Of a DNA stretch of 64,000 nucleotides, positions 17,385-25,504 are shown piece after piece. The position numbers were made by a program, and so were the translations under genes. The stretch is from NCBI RefSeq assembly GCF_043195125.1, contig NZ_JBAFWR010000002.1; one strand, 5' to 3'. The notes below the pieces were generated by a model, which worked only from the letters and a program-made list of their open reading frames with translations, was not told the origin of the DNA and did not search any database. Source of the DNA: NCEH01 sp043195125 (GTDB lineage: Bacteria; Pseudomonadota; Alphaproteobacteria; Rhizobiales; Xanthobacteraceae). Numbering within the stretch: the first letter of the stretch is position 1; the number at the start of each line of letters is the position of its first letter.

Positions 17385-18416
17385 TCACTTGATCGCCAGC
17401 ATGCGCTCGACGCTCGCGCGGGCGCCGGGCACCAAGGCGGGGTCCACGTGGACCTGGGGCGACATGGTCTCCAGCGCCCGGCGGATGTTCTTCAGCGTGA
17501 TGCGCTTCATGTGCGGGCAAAGGTTGCACGGCTTCACGAAGTCGATCTCGGGATAATGCACCGCCACGTTATCGCCCATGGAGCATTCGGTGACGAGCGC
17601 CACCCGCGCCGGGCGATGGTCGGCGACATATTGCACCATCTCGGCGGTGGAGCCGGCGAAGTCGGCGGCCGCGATCACGTCCGGCGGGCATTCGGGATGG
17701 GCGATCACGGTCACGTCCGCATAGATCTCGCGGATGTCGGTGATATCGGCGGGCGAGAACAGCTCGTGCACCTCGCAATGGCCGTTCCAGGTGATGATCT
17801 CCACATCGGTCTGGGCGGCGATGTTGCGGGCGAGATATTCGTCCGGGATCATGATGACGCGCGGCACGCCGAGCCCCTCGACGATCTTCTTGGCATTGCC
17901 GGAGGTGCAGCAGACGTCGGATTCCGCCTTCACGGCGGCGGAGGTGTTCACATAGGTGACGATCGGCACGCCGGGATAGCGGGCGCGCAGGCCGCGCACA
18001 TCTTCCGGCGTGATGCTCTCGGCGAGCGAGCAGCCCGCGCGCTCGTCCGGGATCAGCACCACCTTGTCGGGGTTCAGGATCTTCGCGGTCTCGGCCATGA
18101 AGTGCACGCCCGCGAGCACGATCACGTCCGCATCGGCCTTGGCCGCCTCGCGCGCCAAAGCGAGGCTGTCGCCGACGATGTCCGCCACCGTGTGGAAGAT
18201 TTCCGGCGCTTGGTAATTGTGCGCCAGGAGGATCGCATTGCGCTCCTTCTTCAGGCGCAGGATGGCCGCGACATCATCCGCCAGCGCGGCCCATTCCATC
18301 GCCGGGACGTGACGGGAGACCTTGGCGTACACATCTGGAAGCGGCATCGCACCCGCGGGCGCGGGGCGATCGACGGGGGCGAAGTCGATCGCCGATGAAA
18401 CCGGGGTGTCGAGCAT
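17385..18416 (-). CDS. nadA: Quinolinate synthase A
   Basis: [4Fe-4S] enzyme condensing iminoaspartate with dihydroxyacetone phosphate to quinolinate. The 343-residue protein has AILLAHNYQAPEIFHTVADI, DERAGCSLAESI, SDVCCTSGNA, TECSMGDN and KPCNLCPHMKRITLKNI, which carry the conserved cysteines. I chose the ATG at 18416 because GGGGAGA lies 7-13 bases upstream; another in-frame ATG at 18449 falls inside the upstream palindrome and has no ribosome site. First gene of the nadABC operon, with two matched palindromes upstream. Confidence 0.97.
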   Translation of the reverse strand: MLDTPVSSAIDFAPVDRPAPAGAMPLPDVYAKVSRHVPAMEWAALADDVAAILRLKKERNAILLAHNYQAPEIFHTVADIVGDSLALAREAAKADADVIVLAGVHFMAETAKILNPDKVVLIPDERAGCSLAESITPEDVRGLRARYPGVPIVTYVNTSAAVKAESDVCCTSGNAKKIVEGLGVPRVIMIPDEYLARNIAAQTDVEIITWNGHCEVHELFSPADITDIREIYADVTVIAHPECPPDVIAAADFAGSTAEMVQYVADHRPARVALVTECSMGDNVAVHYPEIDFVKPCNLCPHMKRITLKNIRRALETMSPQVHVDPALVPGARASVERMLAIK

Positions 18417-18430
18417 GGAAACGTCTCCCC

Positions 18431-18451
18431 ATATGCTCGATTTGAGCATAT
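18431..18451 (-). promoter_or_regulatory. Proximal nadA palindrome (candidate NadQ operator)
   Basis: Perfect 8-bp inverted repeat ATATGCTC/GAGCATAT around a 5-base spacer. It ends right against the nadA ribosome-binding site, 15 bases before the start codon, so a bound protein would block initiation. The core TATGCTC-N5-GAGCATA recurs at 18495-18515. The two centres are 64 bp apart, about six helical turns. Confidence 0.75.
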
Positions 18452-18494
18452 CAACAGCCGAAAAACAGCCGGAGCAAAGCCGGCTTTCTTTCGA

Positions 18495-18515
18495 TTATGC
18501 TTACACGGAGCATAA
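18495..18515 (-). promoter_or_regulatory. Distal nadA palindrome (candidate NadQ operator)
   Basis: Inverted repeat TTATGCT/AGCATAA with a 7-base spacer; in the register of the proximal site it reads TATGCTT-N5-GAGCATA. It is the second copy of the motif upstream of nadA, on the same helical face if the spacing is about six turns. Confidence 0.7.
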
Positions 18516-18643
18516 GGGGCGTCAATCGTGCGTGCGCGGCATTTCTCGGTAGCGTCGCACCATTCTTCTGGGTGCGTTGCGGGAAGTGCCTGGAATCGCG
18601 TCGCATTGGAATCAAAAAAAATACGCGGCGGCGGTATGCGGCT

Positions 18644-19702
18644 TTACGGCATGGGCGCCGAGCAATCGGCCAGTTCCAGCGCCATGCAGATGGTCGCGGC
18701 GAGATAGCGGTCGTCGGGATTGTCCGGGCCGATCACCCCGGGCGGCGTGAGGCGCACCGCGTAGAGCATGGCGCCGGCCAGCGGGTCGGCGGTGACGCCG
18801 CCCAGCATGCGGCGGGTGTAATCCACTGTGAAGCGCGGCCCGCCCGCCTCGCTCGGCATCACCTGCACGCCTAGCATGAGCGGGCCCTTCCACAGCCGGC
18901 GATAGGCGCGGAACGCCTCCTGCGGGCGATAGCGTGGGCCGGCGTCGTAGGACATGATGGAGACGAGATCGATCTGCGCCGCCACCGGCGCACCAAGCAG
19001 CGCCAGAATCGAGCCGGTCCAAGGGCTCGCAGGCGCGGCCGTGCGGAAATCGCCGGCGCCATAGGCACCGACGCTCCAGCCCGCCACCGACACCACGAAC
19101 GGCCGCGGCAACGCTGCGCGCACCTGCTCGATCACCGAGATGGAGCGCGCGTCGCCGGGGCAGCTCATGCCCTCCCCGCGCGCGACGCAGGCGGGATCGG
19201 AGGTTTCATAATCCACGTCCACCCCATCGGCGCCGAGATCGCGCACCAGCCGCGCCAGCGCCGGCGCGTCCAGCTTGTCCCAGCCGAAATAGCCCCAGCC
19301 GCCCACCGAGATCAGCACCTTGATCGCCGGATGGCGCGCCTTCAGCAGCGCCACCGCCTGTTTCAGAACGGTGCCGGAAAAGGGATAGAGCAGGCCCGTG
19401 CCCTTCAGGTCGAGATCGCCGACATAGACGAGATCCGGCTTCACGAAGCTGAGGGCCACATGGGTGATATAGCCCGGCAGGCGGGCAAGGCTGGTGTCGG
19501 CGGGGACCGAGGTCTGCACCTCGTACCAGCTGGCGTGATAGGCCAGGAACGGGCGGGGCGGCTCCGCCGCGCGGGCCGGCGCGCCGCCGGTGAGCAGCGC
19601 CGCCGCGCAGGCGGCGAGGAGCAGAACCAGACCGCTCAGAAGACGTCGCGGCCGGCCATGCCCTTGGTGATGGTCAGAAGCATGATCCTGATATCGAACC
19701 AT
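18644..19702 (-). CDS. Secreted glycoside hydrolase family 18 (chitinase-like)
   Basis: A 352-residue GH18 protein. After a signal peptide (SGLVLLLAACAAALL, APARA) comes the TIM barrel with ITHVALSFVKP, KVLISVGGWGYFGWD and the catalytic DGVDVDYE (DxxDxDxE) whose last Glu is the acid/base, then VSIMSYDAGP. It could cleave beta-1,4-GlcNAc-type or other glycan links. Being next to the EPS priming transferase suggests a role on the cell's own polymer rather than chitin. The ATG at 19702 overlaps the upstream gene by 67 bases. An A-run on the plus strand at about 18614-18621 gives a T-run after the stop, a possible weak terminator. Confidence 0.85.
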   Translation of the reverse strand: MVRYQDHASDHHQGHGRPRRLLSGLVLLLAACAAALLTGGAPARAAEPPRPFLAYHASWYEVQTSVPADTSLARLPGYITHVALSFVKPDLVYVGDLDLKGTGLLYPFSGTVLKQAVALLKARHPAIKVLISVGGWGYFGWDKLDAPALARLVRDLGADGVDVDYETSDPACVARGEGMSCPGDARSISVIEQVRAALPRPFVVSVAGWSVGAYGAGDFRTAAPASPWTGSILALLGAPVAAQIDLVSIMSYDAGPRYRPQEAFRAYRRLWKGPLMLGVQVMPSEAGGPRFTVDYTRRMLGGVTADPLAGAMLYAVRLTPPGVIGPDNPDDRYLAATICMALELADCSAPMP

Positions 19703-21039
19703 ATGGACCAGTTTTCTATGTAGAACAGGTCGAGCTTCGCGCCGCGCTCGGCCTTTTCCACGGTGTTGATGCCGCCACGCATACCGTTGATCTGCGCCCA
19801 GCCGGTGATGCCCGGCTTCATCCGATATCGTGCCACATATTCCCGGATCGCCTCATAGCGAACATCCTCGGCCACCTGCATGTTCGGCACATGGGGGCGC
19901 GGGCCGACCACGGACATGTCGCCCTTGAGCACGTTCAGCAATTGCGGCAGCTCGTCGATGGACAGGCGCCGCAGCAGCCCGCCGACGCGGGTGATGCGCG
20001 GGTTGAACTTGGTGGTGCCGAGCGAGCCGTCGTCGCTCGGGTCCACCGTCATGGTGCGCAGCTTGAAGACCGTGAAGACCTTGTTGTTCAGCCCGACGCG
20101 CGGCTGGCGGAAGAAGATCGGGCCGGGAGAATCCAGCTTGATGGCCAGCGCCGCCCCGAGCAGGATGGGTGAGACCAGGATCAGCCCGATCACCGCCACG
20201 GAATAATCCTCCAGCGCCTTCAAGAGGCCGAGCGAGCCCTTCAGCGGGCGCTGCTGCACCTGGAGCGCCGGCTGGCCGGCGATGCTGGTGACGCGGGCGA
20301 AGCGCAGGTTGAACCCGTCCGGGTCCAGTTCCACCAGCACGTCGGCGGCGATACGGTGCAATTGCTCCACGATCGCGCTGATCTTCAGGGGGTTTTCCCA
20401 GCTCTCGACGATCGCCACCACGTCCACGCGATGGTTCTGCACGAATTTCAGAAAGTCGGGCAGGCCGCCGAGCACGGGCGGATGTGCGAGATCGGCGGTT
20501 TGCGGATCGTGCGCCTTGTCGTCAAAAATGCCGAGAAAGACGAACAGGCCCTCGTCGTCCTCCTCCGCGCAGCGCAGCGCCAGGGCGCGCGCGCGGTCCA
20601 CATCGCCCACCAGCACCACTTGGCGGCGCAGAACCTCGTGTCGCCGCGCCTGCCCCATGCCGAGCCGCACGATGACCAGCCGTCCGAAAATCAGCGCCAC
20701 ACCCGTCATCAGCCCCCAGGCCAGCAGGCCCGGCAGGTTGGTGGTGTGGATCGGCACCAGGGCATAGTAAAACACCGCGACCATCAAGGCGGCGGGCACG
20801 CCGCCGACGATCAGATGGCCGATCTGACGCAGGGAATGGCTGTAATGCTCGACCCGGTAGGCACGGCCAAGCTGAAGAATTTGCGTGAAGACCGCGGCGC
20901 CAAAGGCACATAGAATCGCCACCTGGCTCCAGGTGGCGAAATGCCAGACGGAATAAGAAAATGCCGCAGCGAACACGATCATCGTCACATCGCACAGAAT
21001 AACCAGGCGATTTATCAGGCCATGGGTCCAACGCGTCAT
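19636..21039 (-). CDS. Undecaprenyl-phosphate sugar phosphotransferase (WcaJ/ExoY type)
   Basis: Polyisoprenyl-phosphate hexose-1-phosphate transferase that would start EPS unit synthesis on the lipid carrier. The 467-residue protein has four N-terminal membrane helices, a CoA-binding-like cytoplasmic domain (VVLVGDVDRARALALR) and a C-terminal catalytic domain. The latter begins with the helix SVAVIGLILVSPILLGAALA and has KLDSPGPIFFRQPRVGLN, FKLRTM, LSIDELPQLLNVLKGDMSVV and MKPGITGWAQING. I prefer the ATG at 21039; a TTG at 21048 is possible. Divergent from the acyltransferase gene at 21274. Confidence 0.93.
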   Translation of the reverse strand: MTRWTHGLINRLVILCDVTMIVFAAAFSYSVWHFATWSQVAILCAFGAAVFTQILQLGRAYRVEHYSHSLRQIGHLIVGGVPAALMVAVFYYALVPIHTTNLPGLLAWGLMTGVALIFGRLVIVRLGMGQARRHEVLRRQVVLVGDVDRARALALRCAEEDDEGLFVFLGIFDDKAHDPQTADLAHPPVLGGLPDFLKFVQNHRVDVVAIVESWENPLKISAIVEQLHRIAADVLVELDPDGFNLRFARVTSIAGQPALQVQQRPLKGSLGLLKALEDYSVAVIGLILVSPILLGAALAIKLDSPGPIFFRQPRVGLNNKVFTVFKLRTMTVDPSDDGSLGTTKFNPRITRVGGLLRRLSIDELPQLLNVLKGDMSVVGPRPHVPNMQVAEDVRYEAIREYVARYRMKPGITGWAQINGMRGGINTVEKAERGAKLDLFYIENWSIWFDIRIMLLTITKGMAGRDVF

Positions 21040-21273
21040 AGCCACCAACCCCGAAAACTCAAAAAATCGCTCTGCCCGCCCGGGCGCCGAAGGTTCTGCG
21101 CAAGAAGCGAAAGGGGGTCAAGACGGAGTTTCGCGCCGCACGATCCAACGGCATTTGATTTGCCGGCACATTGCTCCGCTGCGCCAAACCCGACCGCCCG
21201 CCCCGTACGCCTTGATCATTCCGGCCGCCTTCGATACAGCATCTACATTAAATGCGCTGGAGACCATTAACGG

Positions 21274-22308
21274 ATGCTTGACTCGCTTCAATATTTGCGG
21301 GCGATCGCGAGCATCATGGTTGTATGCTTCCACGTTCACGTTCAACTCGAGCGGATGGACTATCACGGGTGGTGGCCCGCCTCACTCGCCAGCGGCGTTG
21401 ATCTTTTCTTCATTATCAGCGGCTTCCTGATGCTCGTCACGACGACCAACAGGACCGGATACACGCTTACGTTTTACCAGAAACGCCTGGTGCGTATTGT
21501 TCCCCTTTACTGGATCATCACCAGTCTTTTTGTGTTTCTGATGCTGTTCGTGCCCAGTGCGGTGCAGAGCGGGCGGCCGGAATTGTGGCACATCATCGCC
21601 TCCTATCTGTTCCTGCCGGCGCAGCATCCTGTGTTCCCGACCATCGAGCCGGTGGTTATTCCGGGATGGACGCTGAATTACGAGATGTTCTTCTATCTGG
21701 TGTGGGGCCTCGTGCTTCTGCTGCCGGACCGCATGCGCGTCGCGACCATCATCACGCTGTTCGCCGCCTTGGTGCTGCTCGGCGCCGCGCTGCCCTCCCG
21801 CAACGTGATGCTGACCTTCTACACCTCCACCATCATCATCGAGTTCATCTTCGGCGTCATGGTGGGGATCTGGTACCTGCAGGGCCGCGCGCTTCCCGTG
21901 GCGGCGGGCTGGGCGCTGGTCGCCGTCGGGTTCGCCGTGATGCTCGGCATCAACGAAGTGACGTTGCAGATGCGCTTCCTGCTCTGGGGCATTCCGGCGG
22001 CCATGATCGTGGTCGGCGCGCTGGTGCTGGAAAAAGCCGGGGCGGTGCGGAAATATCCCTTCTTCGTCCTGCTGGGGGATGCCTCCTATTCGATCTATAT
22101 CGTCCACGGCATCGCGCTTTCGGCGGCCGGGCAGATCTGGCGCAAGGTGGTCCCCGCCGATCTGCCGGGGGGCATCGCCGTGTTCACCGTCGGCGCCATC
22201 ATCGCATCGGTGGCGGCGGGCGTGGTGGTGCATTTCACCATCGAGCGCCCGCTCCTGCGGCTGATGACGCGCCGTCCACCCGCCAAGGTCGCCGCAAGCC
22301 TGCCTTGA
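21274..22308 (+). CDS. Acyltransferase-3 family membrane protein (ExoZ/OafA-like)
   Basis: A 344-residue membrane O-acyltransferase. The N-terminus (LQYLRAIASIMVVCFHVHVQ) carries the conserved R-x10-H pattern, followed by GVDLFFIISGFLM, family hallmarks, then about ten helices including a late DASYSIYIVHGIAL. Such enzymes put acetyl or similar groups on EPS or O-antigen sugars. It ends 12 bases from the convergent phospho-lyase-like gene, leaving no room for a terminator. Confidence 0.9.
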   Translation: MLDSLQYLRAIASIMVVCFHVHVQLERMDYHGWWPASLASGVDLFFIISGFLMLVTTTNRTGYTLTFYQKRLVRIVPLYWIITSLFVFLMLFVPSAVQSGRPELWHIIASYLFLPAQHPVFPTIEPVVIPGWTLNYEMFFYLVWGLVLLLPDRMRVATIITLFAALVLLGAALPSRNVMLTFYTSTIIIEFIFGVMVGIWYLQGRALPVAAGWALVAVGFAVMLGINEVTLQMRFLLWGIPAAMIVVGALVLEKAGAVRKYPFFVLLGDASYSIYIVHGIALSAAGQIWRKVVPADLPGGIAVFTVGAIIASVAAGVVVHFTIERPLLRLMTRRPPAKVAASLP

Positions 22309-22320
22309 GGAAGGGCCGGC

Positions 22321-23649
22321 TCATCCCGGCGTGAGGATGGCTTCCACCGCATCCACGAACATGTCGGCCTGCTCCAGGCTCAGGCACAGCGGTGGGCGCA
22401 CTTTCAGCACATGGCCGAGCGGCCCGGCCGCGCCGATCAGGATGCGCTTTTCGCGCAAAGCGTTGATGAGCGCGGTCGCGCCCGCCGCATCGGCGCTCTC
22501 ACCGTCTGCGCCATCCACGATCTCCACGCCGAGATAGAGCCCGGCGCCGCGCACCGCGCCGATGGCGGGACACCGGGCGCGGGCCGCATTCAGCCGCTCG
22601 GTGATATGGCCGCCCACCTGCGCCGCATGGGCGATCAACCCTTCCTGCTCGATCACGTCCAGCACCGCGAGCCCGGCCGCCGCCGCCACGGGGTTGCCGC
22701 CGAAGGTGTTGAAATAGCCGAAAGCGTCGCAATAGCCCTTCAGCAGTTCCGGCCGGGTGACGACGCCACCCATGGGAATGCCGTTGCCCATGGGCTTGCC
22801 CATGGTCACCACGTCCGGCACCACGCCGTGGCGGGCAAAGCCCCACATGCCGGAGCCAGTACGTCCGAAGCCAGGCTGCACCTCGTCGGCGATGAACAGG
22901 CCGCCGGCCGCATGCACCGCGTCGACCCCCTCCTTCAGGAAGCCGGGTGGATCGGCGAACACGCCGTCGCTGGAGAAGATGGTGTCCACCAGCAGGCCGG
23001 CGAATGTGATCCCGTCCGCCTCCAGCGCCGCGATGGCATCGCGCACCGCCTGGGCGAAGCCCGCGCCGAGATCTCCGGGAAAAGCGCGCGGGTCCGGCGC
23101 CGGCACGGTGCGCACGTGCTTGGGCGGCGCGCCCACCTTGTAGGAGGAGGGCGAAACCTCGGTCACGGCGGTGGTGTTGCCGTGATAGGCCGTCTGCGTG
23201 ACGATGAAGCCGGTGCCGCCGGTGGCCATGGCGACGATGCGCAGGGCAAGATCGTTGCTCTCGCTGCCGGTGCACGTCAGCGCCAGATTGGACAGCGGCA
23301 CCGGGAAGGTGGCGAGCAGACGCTCGGCATAATCGTGCACATTGTCGAACAGATAGCGGGTGTGGCAGTTCAGCAGCGCCACCTGCTTCTGCACCGCCTC
23401 CACCACCTTGGGGTGGCAATGGCCCACCGAGGGCACATTATTGTAGAGGTCGAGATAGTCTGCCCCGTCGGCGGTGCGGATCAGCGCGCCAGACGCGCGC
23501 ACCACATGCAGGGGCTGCTGGTAAAACAGCACGGAGGACGCGCCGAAACTGCGCTTACGGCGTTCCACCAGCACCGCGACATCGTCCGCGAGACCTGCGG
23601 TTTCCCCCGGCTGAAAGGCATTGAGGGACAGGATCTGCTGGGTCTTCAT
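22321..23649 (-). CDS. Class-III aminotransferase-fold PLP enzyme, phospho-lyase-like
   Basis: A 442-residue class-III PLP protein. The lysine for PLP is K285 in VTMGKPMGNGIPMGG and the cofactor-contact Asp is in LFIADEVQPGFGRTG. The N-terminal half (YLDLYNNVPSVGHCHPKVV, LLNCHTRYLFDN, CTGSESNDLALRI) follows, from memory, the AGXT2L/ETNPPL-type phospho-lyases more closely than true transaminases. Those enzymes eliminate phosphate and ammonia from phosphoethanolamine or phosphohydroxylysine. An APH-fold kinase gene lies 49 bases upstream, supporting a kinase plus phospho-lyase pair. An ordinary omega-transaminase remains possible. Confidence 0.8.
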   Translation of the reverse strand: MKTQQILSLNAFQPGETAGLADDVAVLVERRKRSFGASSVLFYQQPLHVVRASGALIRTADGADYLDLYNNVPSVGHCHPKVVEAVQKQVALLNCHTRYLFDNVHDYAERLLATFPVPLSNLALTCTGSESNDLALRIVAMATGGTGFIVTQTAYHGNTTAVTEVSPSSYKVGAPPKHVRTVPAPDPRAFPGDLGAGFAQAVRDAIAALEADGITFAGLLVDTIFSSDGVFADPPGFLKEGVDAVHAAGGLFIADEVQPGFGRTGSGMWGFARHGVVPDVVTMGKPMGNGIPMGGVVTRPELLKGYCDAFGYFNTFGGNPVAAAAGLAVLDVIEQEGLIAHAAQVGGHITERLNAARARCPAIGAVRGAGLYLGVEIVDGADGESADAAGATALINALREKRILIGAAGPLGHVLKVRPPLCLSLEQADMFVDAVEAILTPG

Positions 23650-23698
23650 GGGCTTGTTTCCGGTTCTCTTGGCTGTCCCGGCGCGCGGCCGGAACGCG

Positions 23699-24688
23699 TC
23701 ATGCACGGGCGGAGAGGAAGGCTTCGGCGAGGGCCACCGTGCCGTCCGTGTAGGGAATCCCCATGGCCTGCGCGGTCGGCGTCTCGGCATGGGAGGCGAT
23801 CCAGGCGGTCAGCAGCATGCGGCGCAGCATGATGAACACCGGCAATTGCGCAGCCTGCGTCTCTGTCACCGGAGCGCGGGAGCGGTATCCCGCGATCCAG
23901 GCGTCCATCAGGGCCGGGATATAGGGCTCGTGCTCGATGAAGGAGACGGCGGCGGCGAAATCATAGAGGAACCAGGAGAAGCCGCAGTCGTCGAAATCGA
24001 TCAGCGCCAGCTTGTCCCCGTCCACCAAAAGATTGGCGAGCCGCAGGTCGGCATGGACGAGGCCGAAGCTGTCCGGCCCGGTGCCGATGGCGGCCAGTTC
24101 GCGCTCCAGCACCAGCGCCGTCTTCTCCAGGATCGCAAGGCCATCGGGCGTGAGGCCGAGGCCGGCGCGCCAATCGCCCCACAGCGGCTGGTCGCCCAGG
24201 GTGGTCCGGAAATTCCACACCTTGCGGGTGAAGCCCTCCGGCCGCGTCCAGGCGCGGGCCTGGGCATGCAGGCCGGCATGGATGGCGCCCAGCTTCTCGA
24301 ACCAGCCCACCAGATCGTCGCTCTCGTCCGGTTCTTTGCCCGGCAGGAATTCGAACGCCACCACGTGGCGCGTCGTGCCCGCATCGTCGATATCGGCGAT
24401 CAGGGCGCCATCGCGCAGCGGGATCGGCCGCGGGGTGAGAATGCCGCCCGCGGCGCGCAAGGCCTCGATCCAGGCGAGTTCGGATTCGATCTCGCGGCGG
24501 GTGTGGTAGTCGGGCCGGTGGACGCGGAACACGAGGTCGCCGCCGGTGCCGGTGTTGCTGGCGCGGAAGGTGGCGTTCTCCGAAATGGTCAGCAGCTTCA
24601 GTTCGGTGTGCGGGGCGATGTCCCAGCGCGGCAGCGCGCCGCGCACGCCGTCTTCGAGCCGGGTCAGGAATCCGCCGTCATAGAGCAC
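23699..24688 (-). CDS. APH-family small-molecule kinase (amino-alcohol kinase candidate)
   Basis: A 329-residue aminoglycoside-phosphotransferase-fold kinase. ISENATFRAS matches the nucleotide-loop region, DLVFRVHRP carries the ATP-binding position, LVHADLRLANLLVDG is the catalytic loop (HxDxxxxN) and LALIDFDDCGFSWFLYDFA the metal-binding D. The fold is shared by choline, ethanolamine, hydroxylysine and homoserine kinases. Resistance is unlikely because the gene sits inside an import and catabolic operon next to a phospho-lyase-like enzyme. I chose the GTG start at 24688 because GGAGAAACACCA precedes it. Confidence 0.82.
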   Translation of the reverse strand: MLYDGGFLTRLEDGVRGALPRWDIAPHTELKLLTISENATFRASNTGTGGDLVFRVHRPDYHTRREIESELAWIEALRAAGGILTPRPIPLRDGALIADIDDAGTTRHVVAFEFLPGKEPDESDDLVGWFEKLGAIHAGLHAQARAWTRPEGFTRKVWNFRTTLGDQPLWGDWRAGLGLTPDGLAILEKTALVLERELAAIGTGPDSFGLVHADLRLANLLVDGDKLALIDFDDCGFSWFLYDFAAAVSFIEHEPYIPALMDAWIAGYRSRAPVTETQAAQLPVFIMLRRMLLTAWIASHAETPTAQAMGIPYTDGTVALAEAFLSARA

Positions 24689-24787
24689 TGGTGTTTCTCC
24701 CTCTGGTCCGGTGGCGTGTGACGGGACCTTCCCCTTGCGGGATCCTTTCGTGCCAGCGAACGCACGCGGCGCGCCGCGCACCCGCCC

Positions 24788-25504
24788 TCATCGCGCCGTC
24801 TCCTGCGCCGCCAGCAGCGCCGCGAACTCGGAAAAATCCATCACGTTGCAATAGATCATGTTGAGGATCGCCAGCTCCTGCGCGTGCAGGTCCAGGCTCG
24901 CGGCCGCGCACAGGTCCTCCAGCACCACCACGTCGAAGCTCTCGTCGGCGAGGCTGCGCACGGTGGAGGAGACGCACTGGTCGGTGAAGATGCCGACGCA
25001 GACGACCTTGCGGATGCCGAGATTGTGCAGGACCAGCCGCAGATTGGTGCCGGTGAGCGCGCTGTCGGTGGTCTTGGTGAGGACGATCTCATCCCCCACG
25101 GGCGCCAGTTCCGGCACGATCTGCGAGGCAAGCTCATCCTTCGGCAGCAGCAGGTTGTTGAAGCCGGGTTTCTTCTGGCTCAGCGAGCGCTCGCGCCCGT
25201 CCTTGGTCTGGCAGGCGATGCGGGCGAACAGAACCTCCATGCCCTTGCCGCGAAACAGCTTGAGCGCCTCCGCAATGCCGGGGATCACCTGGGCGTGCAT
25301 ACGATCGTGAAACGGCGTCCAGGCGTCATAATGGGCCAGCTCCGCGCCGCTCAAGCCCACGCGCGCGGGGCGCTCTAGATAGGTGTTTTGCACGTCGATC
25401 ACGAGCAGCGCCGTGGTGGCGGGATCGAGCACCGGATCGTCCGGCGCGGGGGCGGTGGCGTAATAGAGCGAGCGGTTGCGCTGCTTCCAGTGCGGCTTGT
25501 TCAT
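24788..25504 (-). CDS. Isochorismatase-family cysteine hydrolase
   Basis: A 238-residue cysteine hydrolase with the complete family triad: D37 (LLVIDVQN), K144 (IVLTKTTDS) and C177 (GIFTDQCVSSTVR). Members hydrolyse amides or ureides (N-carbamoylsarcosine, nicotinamide, peroxyureidoacrylate) or isochorismate; in an amine operon an amidase or N-carbamoyl-amine role is more likely. Its start overlaps the stop of the alpha/beta hydrolase by 4 bases (ATGA). Confidence 0.87.
   Translation of the reverse strand: MNKPHWKQRNRSLYYATAPAPDDPVLDPATTALLVIDVQNTYLERPARVGLSGAELAHYDAWTPFHDRMHAQVIPGIAEALKLFRGKGMEVLFARIACQTKDGRERSLSQKKPGFNNLLLPKDELASQIVPELAPVGDEIVLTKTTDSALTGTNLRLVLHNLGIRKVVCVGIFTDQCVSSTVRSLADESFDVVVLEDLCAAASLDLHAQELAILNMIYCNVMDFSEFAALLAAQETAR

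Noticed and set aside
15913..17556. A 547-codon plus-strand open frame
   Set aside because: Antisense to nadB and the end of nadA. Composition is typical of a mirror frame and no family match was recognised.
23699..24688. Aminoglycoside resistance kinase
   Set aside because: The APH fold is shared with metabolic kinases, and the operon context is import and catabolism of an amine.
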